From: Paramicrosporidium saccamoebae
Lineage: Eukaryota; Rozellomycota
Direction of reading: 5' to 3'
DNA length: 64,000 nt
Assembly: GCA_002794465.1 (NCBI GenBank)
Contig: MTSL01000168.1
Span: 24,001 to 88,000, forward strand
Part shown: positions 17,963 to 27,380 of the stretch, piece by piece
Layout: each line of letters starts with the position of its first letter
How positions within the stretch are numbered: the first letter of the stretch is position 1
Program-made: the position numbers and the translations under genes
The notes under the pieces: generated by a model
Databases searched by the model: none
Told to the model about the DNA's origin: nothing
What the model saw: the letters and a program-made list of their open reading frames with translations, nothing else

Positions 17963-20938
17963 TTACCAAAGGGGTATTCCCGTCTCAATCTTTTTGGGGG
18001 TGTGAGCCTTTCCCAACAATGCCTCGGCCAGCAGGGAATATTCTTCTTGCAAGTGCTGTTTTTTGTGACCAGTGGCAACAGCGCTGGTGGGCTCTCTCCC
18101 GGCATAATGTGCTCGCTGGCCAGCATGATTCCTGCTGCTCTTCAGCACCGTCTCAATGCGAGGCGCCACATAGAACCACGGTCCAAGATTCATGGGTTCC
18201 TCCTGACACCACACCAACGTGGCATTAGGGAAACGATCACATTCCGCCACAAATTGGTCATAAGGGAAGGGCGACAATTGCTCAATGCGCGCAATAGCCA
18301 CATTGGTGAGTTTGTTAGTTTGACGTGCCCGAAGCAGAGCGTAATACACTTGTCCTGAGCAAAAGATTAGTCGGGTGACCTTTTCGGGTTTCAGGGGCTC
18401 GTGTTCAGGGATCAGCTTCTTGAAACGTGTCCCAGTGGTCATGTCGTCCAGGGTAGAGCGAGCAAGCGGATGACGCAAAAGACTCTTTGAATTGAACAAC
18501 ACCAGCGGCTTTCTAAAGTCACGATGCAGCTGACGTCGGAGCACGTGGAAATAGTTGGCCGGGGTGGAGGGATAGACAACCTGAAGGTTGCAATCCTGGG
18601 CTTGACGGGTGCGAGTGTCGGCGTCGTCTGAAGGAGAAGGACGGTAAGGATGATCGTCGCAGAGGGTCAGGAAGCGTTCGATGCGGCCATTGGAGTGTTC
18701 CGGACCAGCTCCGTCATAGCCGTGAGGAAGCATCAAAGTCAGAGCAGATCGCTGTAGCCACTTGCGTTCGCCGCTGGCAATAAACTGATCAATCATCACC
18801 TGTGCACCATTGGCAAAATCACCAAATTGCGCCTCCCACAGGGTCAACGAATGGGGCGACACTAGAGAATAGCCCAACTCAAAGCCCAAAACACCATACT
18901 CACTCAAGGAGCTGTTGCAGACGGCGAATGGCGCCTGGGCTGGATCAATGTGGGCTAATGGTGTCCACGTGGCTTCTTCTCCGTTTTGCGCATGCAACAC
19001 TGAATGGCGCTGACTAAAGGTCCCACGTTCCACATCTTGACCAGACAGACGAACGTGATTTCCTTCCAACAGTAGGGTTCCAAAAGCCAGGGCTTCGGCA
19101 GTAGGCATATCTACATCCCGACCCGCCTCAATTGCATTTCGTCGTGCCTCCATAATCTTCTTCAGTCCGGAATGGACCTCAAAGTCAGAGGGATAGGACG
19201 ACGCGCTGATGCCAACGCGACGAAGGATATCCATGTCCACGCCAGTGGCTCGGGAGGGAGCAACATTCTCCTGCAGTTCCTTGGGACTCATAAAGCCATT
19301 CCAATTGGAGGTCAGCCAGTCCTTGCTGGTGGGCACATAATCCTTACTCCCCTTATAAGAGTCTTCCATAAACTGCCACACGCGGTCACGATTGGCGCTG
19401 ATCTCGTCAGGACTTACTTGTCCCTCGGCAGCCAAATGTGCCACATAAGTCTCATGGATCGACTTTTTCGCTGCAATGGCACTGTACATCCGGGGCTGCG
19501 TAAAGGCTGGCTGATCGACCTCATTGTGGCCGTGTTTGCGGTAGCACACGAGATCAATCACCACGTCCGTTTTGAACTTTGTGCGCCAATCCGCTGCCAA
19601 CAGGAAAGCGTGCACCACTGCCTCCACATCGTCGCCATTAACGTGGAAGATGGGCGCCGCAATCGTCTTGGCCAGATCGGAACAGTAGGGCGTGGAGCGG
19701 GCTACACGTGGATCAGTGGTGAAGCCAATCTGATTGTTAATGATTGCATGGATGGTGCCCTGTGTCGAGTAGGAGGGCAGACCTGCAAAGCCCAGTGTTT
19801 CATAGACAATACCCTGACCTGCAAAGGCCGCATCACCGTGGATTAGCAGGCCCATTGCCTTTTGACTATCTCCTAAAAAGTACTGCAATGCCCGTGTCTT
19901 TCCCAGCACTACCGGATCTACCGCTTCCAAATGGGAAGGATTTGCCACCAAACTCAGATTCACAGACTTTCCACAGGGTGTTGGGCGCACATAGTTCATT
20001 CCTAAATGGTATTTTACATCTCCCGAATATCCCAATGTTGCGTCTCCAATCACTCCGCTGAATTCGCTGAATACGGACTCAATTGGCTTGCGCACCACAT
20101 TGGTAAGTACATTCAAACGGCCTCGATGAGCCATTCCCATTACAATGTGTTCCACCCCCGCACTCTCCACCACCCGGTCAATCAGAGCCTTCAGTCCCGG
20201 AATCAGCGATTCACCACCCTCCAATCCAAAACGCTTCTCGCTGGGAAACTTACTCGACACGAACCGCTCAAACGCATCCGCCCAGGTCAGTCGGTCCAAA
20301 ATGCTGCGTTTCTCATCCGCAGTGAATTTGAACGGAGTCTCCACTTCAATGCGTGCTCGTAGCCAATCACATTGCGCCCGATCAGGGATATGCGTGTATT
20401 CATAGCCAATGTTTCCGCAGTATATTTTCGTTAGCGTTTTCACAATCTCACGCAATGTCATGGATGTACGATTGTCCCGGAATGCCGGCAGCACTCCCGT
20501 ACCCAGTTGGAAGCGGCGGTCCAGGTCCTTTTCTGTGAATCCATAGTACGACGGTTCCAGCTCCGGTGCCTTTCTTAAATCTCTCGGTTGCACAATACCC
20601 AATGGGTCAATGGTTGCCCTTAAATGGCCCTGCGTCTGGAATGCTCGGATGAGTAGCTGCACCTTCATGTGGTCTTCCACCTCATTTGCTCCCTCTTTTG
20701 CCGCTCCGACCTCGCTAGGCAGCACAAACGCCTGTCCCGGTGTCGCTCCCTTCTCCATGTTTCGGAAATATGCTCTCCACGAAGCATGCACCGATAATGG
20801 GTCCGTTTGGTAGGCGGAGTACATGTCTTCCACATAATGCGTTGCCGTCCCATTCATAAACGTGTCGCTTGCAAACGCACGATGTATCACACGGCGCAAT
20901 GGATGCAGGTGTCGGGGCAAGAGGCCGATGAGCCGCAT
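17963..20938 (-). CDS. KGD1: 2-oxoglutarate dehydrogenase E1 component
   Basis: 991 residues, single exon. The first 25 residues are Arg/Leu/His-rich without acidic residues (RLIGLLPRHLHPLRRVIHRA), a probable mitochondrial presequence. Then comes FMNGTATHYVEDMYSAY with the family start, TIDPLG, HRGRLNVL, GDVKYHLG, NPSHLEAVDPVV, HGDAAFAGQG, FHVNGDDVEAV (thiamine diphosphate region), CYRKHGHNEVDQP, and the C-terminal pyrimidine-binding half (LPHGYDGAGPEHSN, GRIERFL). Length is normal for the family. It decarboxylates 2-oxoglutarate in the TCA cycle, so a working cycle is likely. Confidence 0.97.
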   Translation of the reverse strand: MRLIGLLPRHLHPLRRVIHRAFASDTFMNGTATHYVEDMYSAYQTDPLSVHASWRAYFRNMEKGATPGQAFVLPSEVGAAKEGANEVEDHMKVQLLIRAFQTQGHLRATIDPLGIVQPRDLRKAPELEPSYYGFTEKDLDRRFQLGTGVLPAFRDNRTSMTLREIVKTLTKIYCGNIGYEYTHIPDRAQCDWLRARIEVETPFKFTADEKRSILDRLTWADAFERFVSSKFPSEKRFGLEGGESLIPGLKALIDRVVESAGVEHIVMGMAHRGRLNVLTNVVRKPIESVFSEFSGVIGDATLGYSGDVKYHLGMNYVRPTPCGKSVNLSLVANPSHLEAVDPVVLGKTRALQYFLGDSQKAMGLLIHGDAAFAGQGIVYETLGFAGLPSYSTQGTIHAIINNQIGFTTDPRVARSTPYCSDLAKTIAAPIFHVNGDDVEAVVHAFLLAADWRTKFKTDVVIDLVCYRKHGHNEVDQPAFTQPRMYSAIAAKKSIHETYVAHLAAEGQVSPDEISANRDRVWQFMEDSYKGSKDYVPTSKDWLTSNWNGFMSPKELQENVAPSRATGVDMDILRRVGISASSYPSDFEVHSGLKKIMEARRNAIEAGRDVDMPTAEALAFGTLLLEGNHVRLSGQDVERGTFSQRHSVLHAQNGEEATWTPLAHIDPAQAPFAVCNSSLSEYGVLGFELGYSLVSPHSLTLWEAQFGDFANGAQVMIDQFIASGERKWLQRSALTLMLPHGYDGAGPEHSNGRIERFLTLCDDHPYRPSPSDDADTRTRQAQDCNLQVVYPSTPANYFHVLRRQLHRDFRKPLVLFNSKSLLRHPLARSTLDDMTTGTRFKKLIPEHEPLKPEKVTRLIFCSGQVYYALLRARQTNKLTNVAIARIEQLSPFPYDQFVAECDRFPNATLVWCQEEPMNLGPWFYVAPRIETVLKSSRNHAGQRAHYAGREPTSAVATGHKKQHLQEEYSLLAEALLGKAHTPKKIETGIPLW

Positions 20939-21502
20939 TTTTACTTGAAAACGTCGCCTCCCCCCAAGGGTGTTGCCTCCAATTTATGCAAATTCCGCCG
21001 ATGCCTCATTGGTCGATGAAATCATGCCGTTCTGTTACTGTCAATGAAATTATAAGAGTCAAATAAGCGTTGAACAAGAGTTGGCAAATGGTCCACCCAC
21101 ACCATAAGTAATGCAGTAGAATAGCGACGTCGACGTATAATAATTTGTTTCTAGGCAGGCAATTACCGACTTGATTTTCTACTCTATCGCCAATTTTATT
21201 TAACGTGGTCTAATTTCTCACAATACAGCATGGTCTAATCCCACCCGATACAACGTCCCATCACACAACCCCCCTCCAACCAACTAATGCAACCCACAAT
21301 TATTCGCTACTGGGCATCTATAAATTCGGCTGGCCAGGGTAGAAATTTGCTACTCGCCAAGGCCGGCAAAGGTTCTACTGTGTGGCGTATTGTCATACTT
21401 TGGAACGGTGCATCCGGCCAGTGCGAGTGGCCATATGAACAGACTGAAGTTTCACGTGCCACCTCTAGTGTCGCGTTTCATGCGCAGTCTACATTTATTA
21501 TA
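20939..21502. other. Gene-free interval upstream of OGDH
   Basis: 564 bp A/T-rich sequence between the OGDH start and the 3' end of the SulP gene. A 74-codon plus-strand frame at 21287-21511 has no recognisable features and overlaps the SulP stop, so I do not call it. No tRNA boxes seen. Confidence 0.5.
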
Positions 21503-23602
21503 TCAAAGTAAAATGCTCGGAATGTCTGAGAGGTGTTTGGTCTGAATATATAACAGAGTCGATTTTGTTGTAGCCTGCCCTGTAACTGCAGCGCTCGCGC
21601 TAACAGCTTCCTTGGTTTCATCCGTTCCCTCCTTAACATATACCCATGAGCCAGGCAAGTAGTTCTTTGTGCGGATACGGATGCTGCCTGTAGTGACGAT
21701 GATAAGGCCGGCAGATGGTCTAATAGGGGTTCCACGATGCAAATTGACAACAGTGGCGAGGGGACGTAGTCTCTGGAGCACCCCTCGCTGTTCCTGTGCA
21801 ATCTGGTCATATTCAATCCAATCTTCATTGCTGCAGGGAAGTTGTTCGTCAGTCAGGAGCAGTCGAGTTTCGTCATTTTCCTGGGTTGTAATCCGCTGAA
21901 TCAGCTGGTGCAGCCATCGATGTGGCCCATCGACTCCCATCATTATTCCTCCAATTCTGGCCAAATTCCTTCTTAGGGGCTCATCCGACACTCCCAAAAA
22001 CGCCAACTGTGTGCCCTCGTTTGTTAGTAGGCCGGAATTGATTGCCGCCAAGATTCCCTCTCTGGCATTCAAATCAATGCTAGTTACCCTACGAAAATCC
22101 AAAATGAGAACCCGTGAATCTAAGGACGTAAATGTCAATTTTTGCAACTCTTCAACACTGTTTCCAAAGTACAGACAACCAGAAAATCCGACCACAAGAC
22201 ACCTGTCGAGGGTTCTTTGGTAGAGTTTCTGGATGGCAGGAGTGCAAATATCAGGACAATCGTCCTCGTCCACAAGCACAGGCAAGATCATCTTTAGTGT
22301 ATATTGAGCATAGATTGCAGCCAGACTCACCCCCACAAACAGCCCCGAGACAAATCCCATCAATTGCATAGCCATCATTGTCAACCATATCATTGCATAT
22401 TCTGTTCTCGAGCACAGCCAGAAGGACTCGTAGGTTGCCTCCCAGACGAGACCAACACCAAGATAGAGGACAAGGAACATGACTATGACGGTCGGAATGT
22501 ATCCAAGCGCGCCAAGACCGTAGAATAACATCATGCCGGTGGATGCTGCTAACAAGAGCCCCGAAAAACGATGGGTACCACCAGCCCGCAGAAAAAGTAG
22601 CGAATTAGTGTAGACAAAGTAGTTGGGAACAAATCCGACAATAGATGTGATCATGTTGGAGATGCTCTGAGTGAAAAGTTCGCGTTTCATCGAAAATGTT
22701 TGGTTGGTAAGCCGAGCAAACGACGGGACATTGATGGGCACATGGAGTGATCCAAACAAGGCAGCACCCAAAATCACCGGAATCAGCGTAAAAATAGTCA
22801 CCCAATCTGTATTGCGTGGAGAGAATAGGGCATAGATATCCAGGGGATGGGATCGATGTTCAGGTGGACGTAGCAGCCAGCCAAACTCTCTCAGGTCATC
22901 CATGGTATAGTTGAGGGGCAAGATAACTAGATAAAATCCCACAAGAAGAAGCAACGATAGTATTGGCGTGACAAAGGGCACTTTGTATTTTGACTCGGCG
23001 ATCAGCGCAACTACCGACGCCAAAATGCCAATACTCCACAGACCAAAGGTGACCCACGACGAAAACAGACGATACCACTTCCACACGGAAAACGTTTCAT
23101 TTAGAGAAATCTCCAATCCAGTCACAATGAGGAAAAGGCCAATTCCGCCCATTGATCCAACCAGGACAACACGTGGAAACTTGTGGACCATCTTGTCCAT
23201 ATTCAATAGCGCTAGTCCGAGGAAGAACAAGGCTGTACACACGGCAACCAACATGTATGCCGTCAAGATGGTTGCCATCATCCTGTCCTCCTCCATCACC
23301 CTCCTTGCGGTAGCAATGCTGATCGCATGAAAAAATGGAATGCTTTCTACCATCCCACACGCTGTGGCGCCTCTCTTGAAGCTGCTCATTACTGAAATTA
23401 CCAGCTGCGCTGTCGTGGTGCATAACAAGTACATGGACACGCCATGGAAATCGTATTGTGAAAAAAGTGGAATATGTGTGGGAAATAAAAGCCTTCCATA
23501 GGTAACAGCGTCCATCAGGTTGAGCAGTGTGCTGACAAAGACGGCAAGCAGCCATGATATGATGGTGCGCATCCAGCGGAGTGTATAATGCGCTTCGTTC
23601 AT
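21503..23602 (-). CDS. SulP-type transporter with STAS and degenerate cNMP-like domain (Vsb1/YGR125W type)
   Basis: 699 residues from the ATG at 23602. A membrane domain of about 10-12 helices starts NLMDAVTYGRLLFP and SFKRGATACGMVESIPFFHA, the pattern of yeast YGR125W/Vsb1, a vacuolar SulP homologue linked to basic amino-acid uptake. A STAS domain follows (about residues 435-560: CLVVGFSGCLYFGNSVEELQ, RVLILDFRRVTSIDLNAREG). The last 110 residues match the position of the family's cyclic-nucleotide-binding-like domain (LRPLATVVNLHRGTPI, LIIVTTGSIRI, LPGSWVYVKEG) but lack a recognisable phosphate-binding cassette. Substrate is not certain. Confidence 0.8.
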   Translation of the reverse strand: MNEAHYTLRWMRTIISWLLAVFVSTLLNLMDAVTYGRLLFPTHIPLFSQYDFHGVSMYLLCTTTAQLVISVMSSFKRGATACGMVESIPFFHAISIATARRVMEEDRMMATILTAYMLVAVCTALFFLGLALLNMDKMVHKFPRVVLVGSMGGIGLFLIVTGLEISLNETFSVWKWYRLFSSWVTFGLWSIGILASVVALIAESKYKVPFVTPILSLLLLVGFYLVILPLNYTMDDLREFGWLLRPPEHRSHPLDIYALFSPRNTDWVTIFTLIPVILGAALFGSLHVPINVPSFARLTNQTFSMKRELFTQSISNMITSIVGFVPNYFVYTNSLLFLRAGGTHRFSGLLLAASTGMMLFYGLGALGYIPTVIVMFLVLYLGVGLVWEATYESFWLCSRTEYAMIWLTMMAMQLMGFVSGLFVGVSLAAIYAQYTLKMILPVLVDEDDCPDICTPAIQKLYQRTLDRCLVVGFSGCLYFGNSVEELQKLTFTSLDSRVLILDFRRVTSIDLNAREGILAAINSGLLTNEGTQLAFLGVSDEPLRRNLARIGGIMMGVDGPHRWLHQLIQRITTQENDETRLLLTDEQLPCSNEDWIEYDQIAQEQRGVLQRLRPLATVVNLHRGTPIRPSAGLIIVTTGSIRIRTKNYLPGSWVYVKEGTDETKEAVSASAAVTGQATTKSTLLYIQTKHLSDIPSILL

Positions 23603-23847
23603 TCTGGCCAATCAGCTTGGCCGGATGGCTATTTAACTACATTCTAAAAATAGACTCATCTCCTTGCTGTTGGAAATGGAATTATTTTTGTTGAGCCCTG
23701 TAAGCTTAAACATGCTGTTAATTGATTTGTAGTGTCTTTGCTTCCCCATGCCGCTACAGTAGAGGGTAGGGGAAATTTCCACTCTCTGACGAATCGTGAG
23801 GGGAACCAATCACGAGGCTGAAACAATTTCCAGGTATATAGGGCCCA

Positions 23848-24675
23848 ATGTTCTCTGCATCCAGAGTGATGCGACTATTTGTATTCCTCGGATTATTTGC
23901 ATTATTCGGATTGATAGCATTAGCTGAGGCACAGGACTACGTATCCGACATGCTACAGGCAGTCAATCAATTGCGATTGCAACGCAGAGAGGCGAATCCG
24001 TCTCTTCAACCGGTCTGCATATCGGAACGTCTAACAAGCCTCACTCGACAATACGCCGAACTCCAGGCCTCCCGACAGCAAGGTGGCCACTATGTCGATG
24101 GTCAATTCCCCAAGATTCGCTACTCAGTAGAGGTCGCAGAGAATCTGTTTGAAGGCTACGCCGAGGCAGGAGCGGATAGGGCACAATCAGTGTTGACAAC
24201 CATGATACGCACGCCTGGACAACTGCAAAACCTGATGGATCCGGGATCCACTCACATTGGGGTGGGACGTGCAACAAGTGAACGAGATGGCACTACTTAT
24301 TATTATTGGGTGGTGGTACTGGCGCAGACCAGAGAACGATGTGGCCGGGCCGGCGAAAGCCTGGCCGAGATGATTGCTCCTCCAGAAAGCAGACGAGAAC
24401 TGCAGCATTCCTTTTGGGAACCCGTGGCGGGTGGGGGCGGAATAGAGAGAGTGGAAGAGGTACAGAGAACGTATTTAGATACGATGCCGAGGGTGGATGA
24501 GTCGGGTGCAAACCACCAAAATTTGCCCCAAGGCGACCCGATGCCACAAGATTACATGGCCGACAGTCAACAAAATACACAAGCACAACAACCCCCACAA
24601 TACTCACAGAACTCACAGGACTCGCAACAATATCCACAACCTCGACAGGCACGTTTCTATCGATACCAATATTAA
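23848..24675 (+). CDS. Secreted CAP/SCP (Pry1-like) protein
   Basis: 275 residues. Signal peptide at residues about 8-28 (LFVFLGLFALFGLIALAEAQ). A CAP domain follows: LQAVNQLRLQRREANPSLQP, LTSLTRQYAELQASRQ, YSVEVAENLFEGYA, then a GSTHIGVGRA and YYYWVVVLAQ block. The usual H-x-x-H/E tetrad is only partly visible. The last 60 residues are Gln/Ser/Pro-rich and low complexity (QNTQAQQPPQYSQ). Fungal CAP proteins such as Pry1 bind sterols and fatty acids outside the cell; in a parasite it may act at the host interface. It converges on MPP alpha with 13 bp between stop codons, over a shared AATAAA-containing sequence (24674-24685). Confidence 0.8.
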   Translation: MFSASRVMRLFVFLGLFALFGLIALAEAQDYVSDMLQAVNQLRLQRREANPSLQPVCISERLTSLTRQYAELQASRQQGGHYVDGQFPKIRYSVEVAENLFEGYAEAGADRAQSVLTTMIRTPGQLQNLMDPGSTHIGVGRATSERDGTTYYYWVVVLAQTRERCGRAGESLAEMIAPPESRRELQHSFWEPVAGGGGIERVEEVQRTYLDTMPRVDESGANHQNLPQGDPMPQDYMADSQQNTQAQQPPQYSQNSQDSQQYPQPRQARFYRYQY

Positions 24676-24688
24676 TAAATGAATTTAT

Positions 24689-26069
24689 TCAAGTCTTCTT
24701 GAAAAGGGATTGATGCCATTTCAAGATGGTGTCGTAGGGAGGCATTCTATGGAGCGGTCCGTATGCCACCACTGTTGGCTTAGAGTTGAGCACATCAGTG
24801 GCCGTCCTTCGTAGTTCCTCGGCCGAGACGGCATCAATCCGCTCACAAATCTCACTCGGACTGACGTATTTCTTTAGATTGCACATTTGATCGCCGAGAT
24901 CTTCTAGCTCGACCAGTCGGGATTCAAGTCCCATCAGGACGGCTGACTTGACCTGATTTTTGGCCCGCTCCACCTCAATGCTAGTCAGTGGAAGGGTCAT
25001 CCCGTGCAGTTGATCAAGAAGCAGCTGCGCCAGATCCCGTGAGTGGGACGGCAGAGCTGAGCCGTGGATCCCAAACATGCCGCTAGTTGGATAGGAAAAG
25101 TTGAAAATTTTGCACGAATCGATCCAGTGGTAGCGATTCAGGACTTGGGTGTACAATCGAGAGTACATTCCCTTTCCCGGTCCGCCAGCGGAGAACGAAC
25201 TGCCTCCACCCATGAGCATTTGCAGAATTGCCATCGAGTAGGTCCGGTCGCTACTTGCCTTGGCTCCCTCAAATCCCACACACATGTGCACCAGCGGGAG
25301 TTCCTCATTCTCTATGTACTGATTTCCGCCAACGTATTCTAAATCAGAACTGCTCTCATCGGAGAGGGGCATCTTTTCAATCTTTCCAAACGTGTCCATG
25401 GCCGCATTGTACAGTTCGCCGTGTGGCAGACCAGCACCCACAACAATCATATTCTGCGGCATATACATTGTTCTCCAATATTTCATCACACTCTCCACCG
25501 TCACATGTTGCAGATCTTGCGGGATGCCGACTATTGAATTCCAGTCCATAAACATTGTGTCGTCTATTTGCTTGGAATGGGTGGAATAAAATGCCGGTCC
25601 ATGCGCCAGCTCAGGCAGGAGATCATCCGGCTTGGCCTTTAATTCATCCAGCTCATAACCGATGACGGCCTGCATTTCTTTCAGGTCCTTGGAAGTGACC
25701 AATGGCTGGGTGACCACTTCGTTGAGCAGCTCCATGAGCTGCTTTAGATGGCTGGGGACTACTGCACCGGAATACAGAATGGATTCACGATGGGCTTTGG
25801 TCTGCACTGCCCCCACCAATGCGTCCAACCGCGCATGCATATTTTGCTCAGTCAAATTCTTGGTCGCCTTGAAGCTAAGCTTTTCCAAAGAATATCGAGC
25901 GGCAGCGTAGCCTGGAATTGGCGGTAACTGAGCATTGCGACGCGTCTCTATGAACATGCCCGCTCCGATGCATGCGCCCGGTGTATTCACGCTTGCTATC
26001 CGGATGCCATTTGGCAATGCTGACTGTTTAAACAACTCTCTCTTCTCACTAAACCGTCGTTGGATGCAT
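24689..26069 (-). CDS. MAS2: Mitochondrial processing peptidase alpha subunit
   Basis: Main exon 24689-26023 gives 445 residues of the M16 family: SALPNGIRIASVNTPGACIG, a region where the catalytic HxxEH of the beta subunit is absent (normal for alpha), and the diagnostic Gly-rich loop LMGGGSSFSAGGPGKGMYSR. This loop binds presequences in the matrix. The main exon has no ATG before SALPNG. A 5-codon first exon at 26055-26069 (ATG CAT CCA ACG ACG) joined by a 31-nt intron (26024-26054, GTTTAG...ACAG) restores a start in frame; intron length fits the others but the 5' site GTTTAG is unusual, so this part is tentative. Total 449 residues. Confidence 0.9.
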
Positions 26070-26365
26070 ATCTATATTTAGAACAATGACGGCATGAATC
26101 GATACAGGTCCTCTCACAACGGCCAGCCTACGTAGCATTGAATGAATTTTCCTTTATTCATTCTATATTCGGTATATATAATGAACCGCTGTTGTGATAC
26201 TACCCTCTCCATTGAAACACTCATGTACTTTAAAAAGCCCATTATGTGGACTACTTTACAGAATTTTACAAAAATTTACAGCATCTTATAGCGGTCTATA
26301 GCATCCCGCACTATTCTACATCATTACACACCACCCCCTATACCCCACATGACCTTGCACACGCT

Positions 26366-27205
26366 TTATTTGTTCATAGTGTTGTCTACGTATTGGCGAG
26401 CAAGATCCTTCACATGGTCTACTGTGGCAGCACTGCCAAAATTCTTTTCAAATTCCAAATATCTTTTGAAAAAGAATTTGGCCTTTTTCGAGGATAATTT
26501 TGTATGTACGATCCGTTCAAAGAGCCGCCTCAACAGCTCCTTATTGGCACTGCCATGGGCTTTTTTGCACAGATTCTCCTCCATTGTCAAATACACTGAC
26601 CAGATGTCGATGCGTTTGGGACTATTGGCAAGGATACCCTCAAAAAGCGTCCTACCCCGTTCCACCGATGCAGTGCGATATTCTAGTTGTGCAAACTTCA
26701 TGGTCGTCTTTTCGTGCTTCCGCTTTGGAAGCACTTTGAGTGAGGCTGCTAGTAGTTTTCGGGCCGCACCAACATCTCGTTCATATAGATACTCGGCATA
26801 TGCCAGCCACACCTTGCAGCTCTGTCCAAACTTTTTCACGAGCGTCTGGTATGTCTCTATCGTCTCTTCCTGTTTCCCACTTCCGGCATACATCTTTGCC
26901 AGCTGCATCCACATGGTCCTGGGTTCACAGTACACCACACTCCGGGCAAAGACGCCTTTGAGGGTCTCGGGAGTGCCGTAGAGATGTTCCATGTTGAGAA
27001 AGGCGAGCCAGATGTTGAGCTTTTCAGATTCCTGGCGGAAGGAGATGGTGGTGAGAGCGCGTTCGGCGATGGTGCGCGCCGTAGCCAGGTCTACCAGTTT
27101 GAGGATGGTAGACATGTATTTGATCCAGAGGAGCGACGAGTTGGGCGAGCCTATCAGACGCTTTTCAAATTCTTCAATGACCTGTTCGGGCGAGGTAGCA
27201 GTCAT
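26366..27205 (-). CDS. RRP5 C-terminal HAT/TPR module as a separate gene
   Basis: 279 residues from the ATG at 27205; an upstream extension exists only to a TTG. It starts exactly at the RRP5 HAT region (EEFEKRLIGSPNSSLLWIKY) and carries the family blocks AERALTTISFRQESEKLNIW, FLNMEHLYGTPETL, VKKFGQSCKVWLAYAEYL, LKVLPKRKHEKTTMKFAQLE and RGRTLFEGILANSPKRIDIW. In other eukaryotes this is the C-terminus of one large protein needed for 18S rRNA processing. Here a stop codon and 175 bp separate it from the S1-repeat gene at 27381-29096. Confidence 0.88.
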   Translation of the reverse strand: MTATSPEQVIEEFEKRLIGSPNSSLLWIKYMSTILKLVDLATARTIAERALTTISFRQESEKLNIWLAFLNMEHLYGTPETLKGVFARSVVYCEPRTMWMQLAKMYAGSGKQEETIETYQTLVKKFGQSCKVWLAYAEYLYERDVGAARKLLAASLKVLPKRKHEKTTMKFAQLEYRTASVERGRTLFEGILANSPKRIDIWSVYLTMEENLCKKAHGSANKELLRRLFERIVHTKLSSKKAKFFFKRYLEFEKNFGSAATVDHVKDLARQYVDNTMNK

Positions 27206-27380
27206 GTTCAGAATGACCAGGGCATAGAAAGATGGATGGTAAGCCAATATGTTAATATGTTAATATGCCGACATGTCGATACGTGGGTACGTGGGTACGA
27301 TAAGAGTCTAAGAGTCAGCCTAGCGCCCATGTAGTGTGGATAAACAGATGCTCCTGGTTGGCTATATACTAAATCTCAAT

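Noticed and set aside
19172-19846. 224-codon plus-strand frame opposite OGDH
   Set aside because: Antisense to conserved OGDH coding sequence; no motif of its own.
21287-21511. 74-codon plus-strand frame between OGDH and the SulP gene
   Set aside because: No recognisable motif, no neighbour support, and it overlaps the SulP stop codon; expected by chance in 560 bp.
27206-27380. Intron joining the two RRP5 genes
   Set aside because: The S1 frame already ends with TAA before any plausible GTA donor; all confirmed introns are 29-35 nt, far shorter than this spacer.
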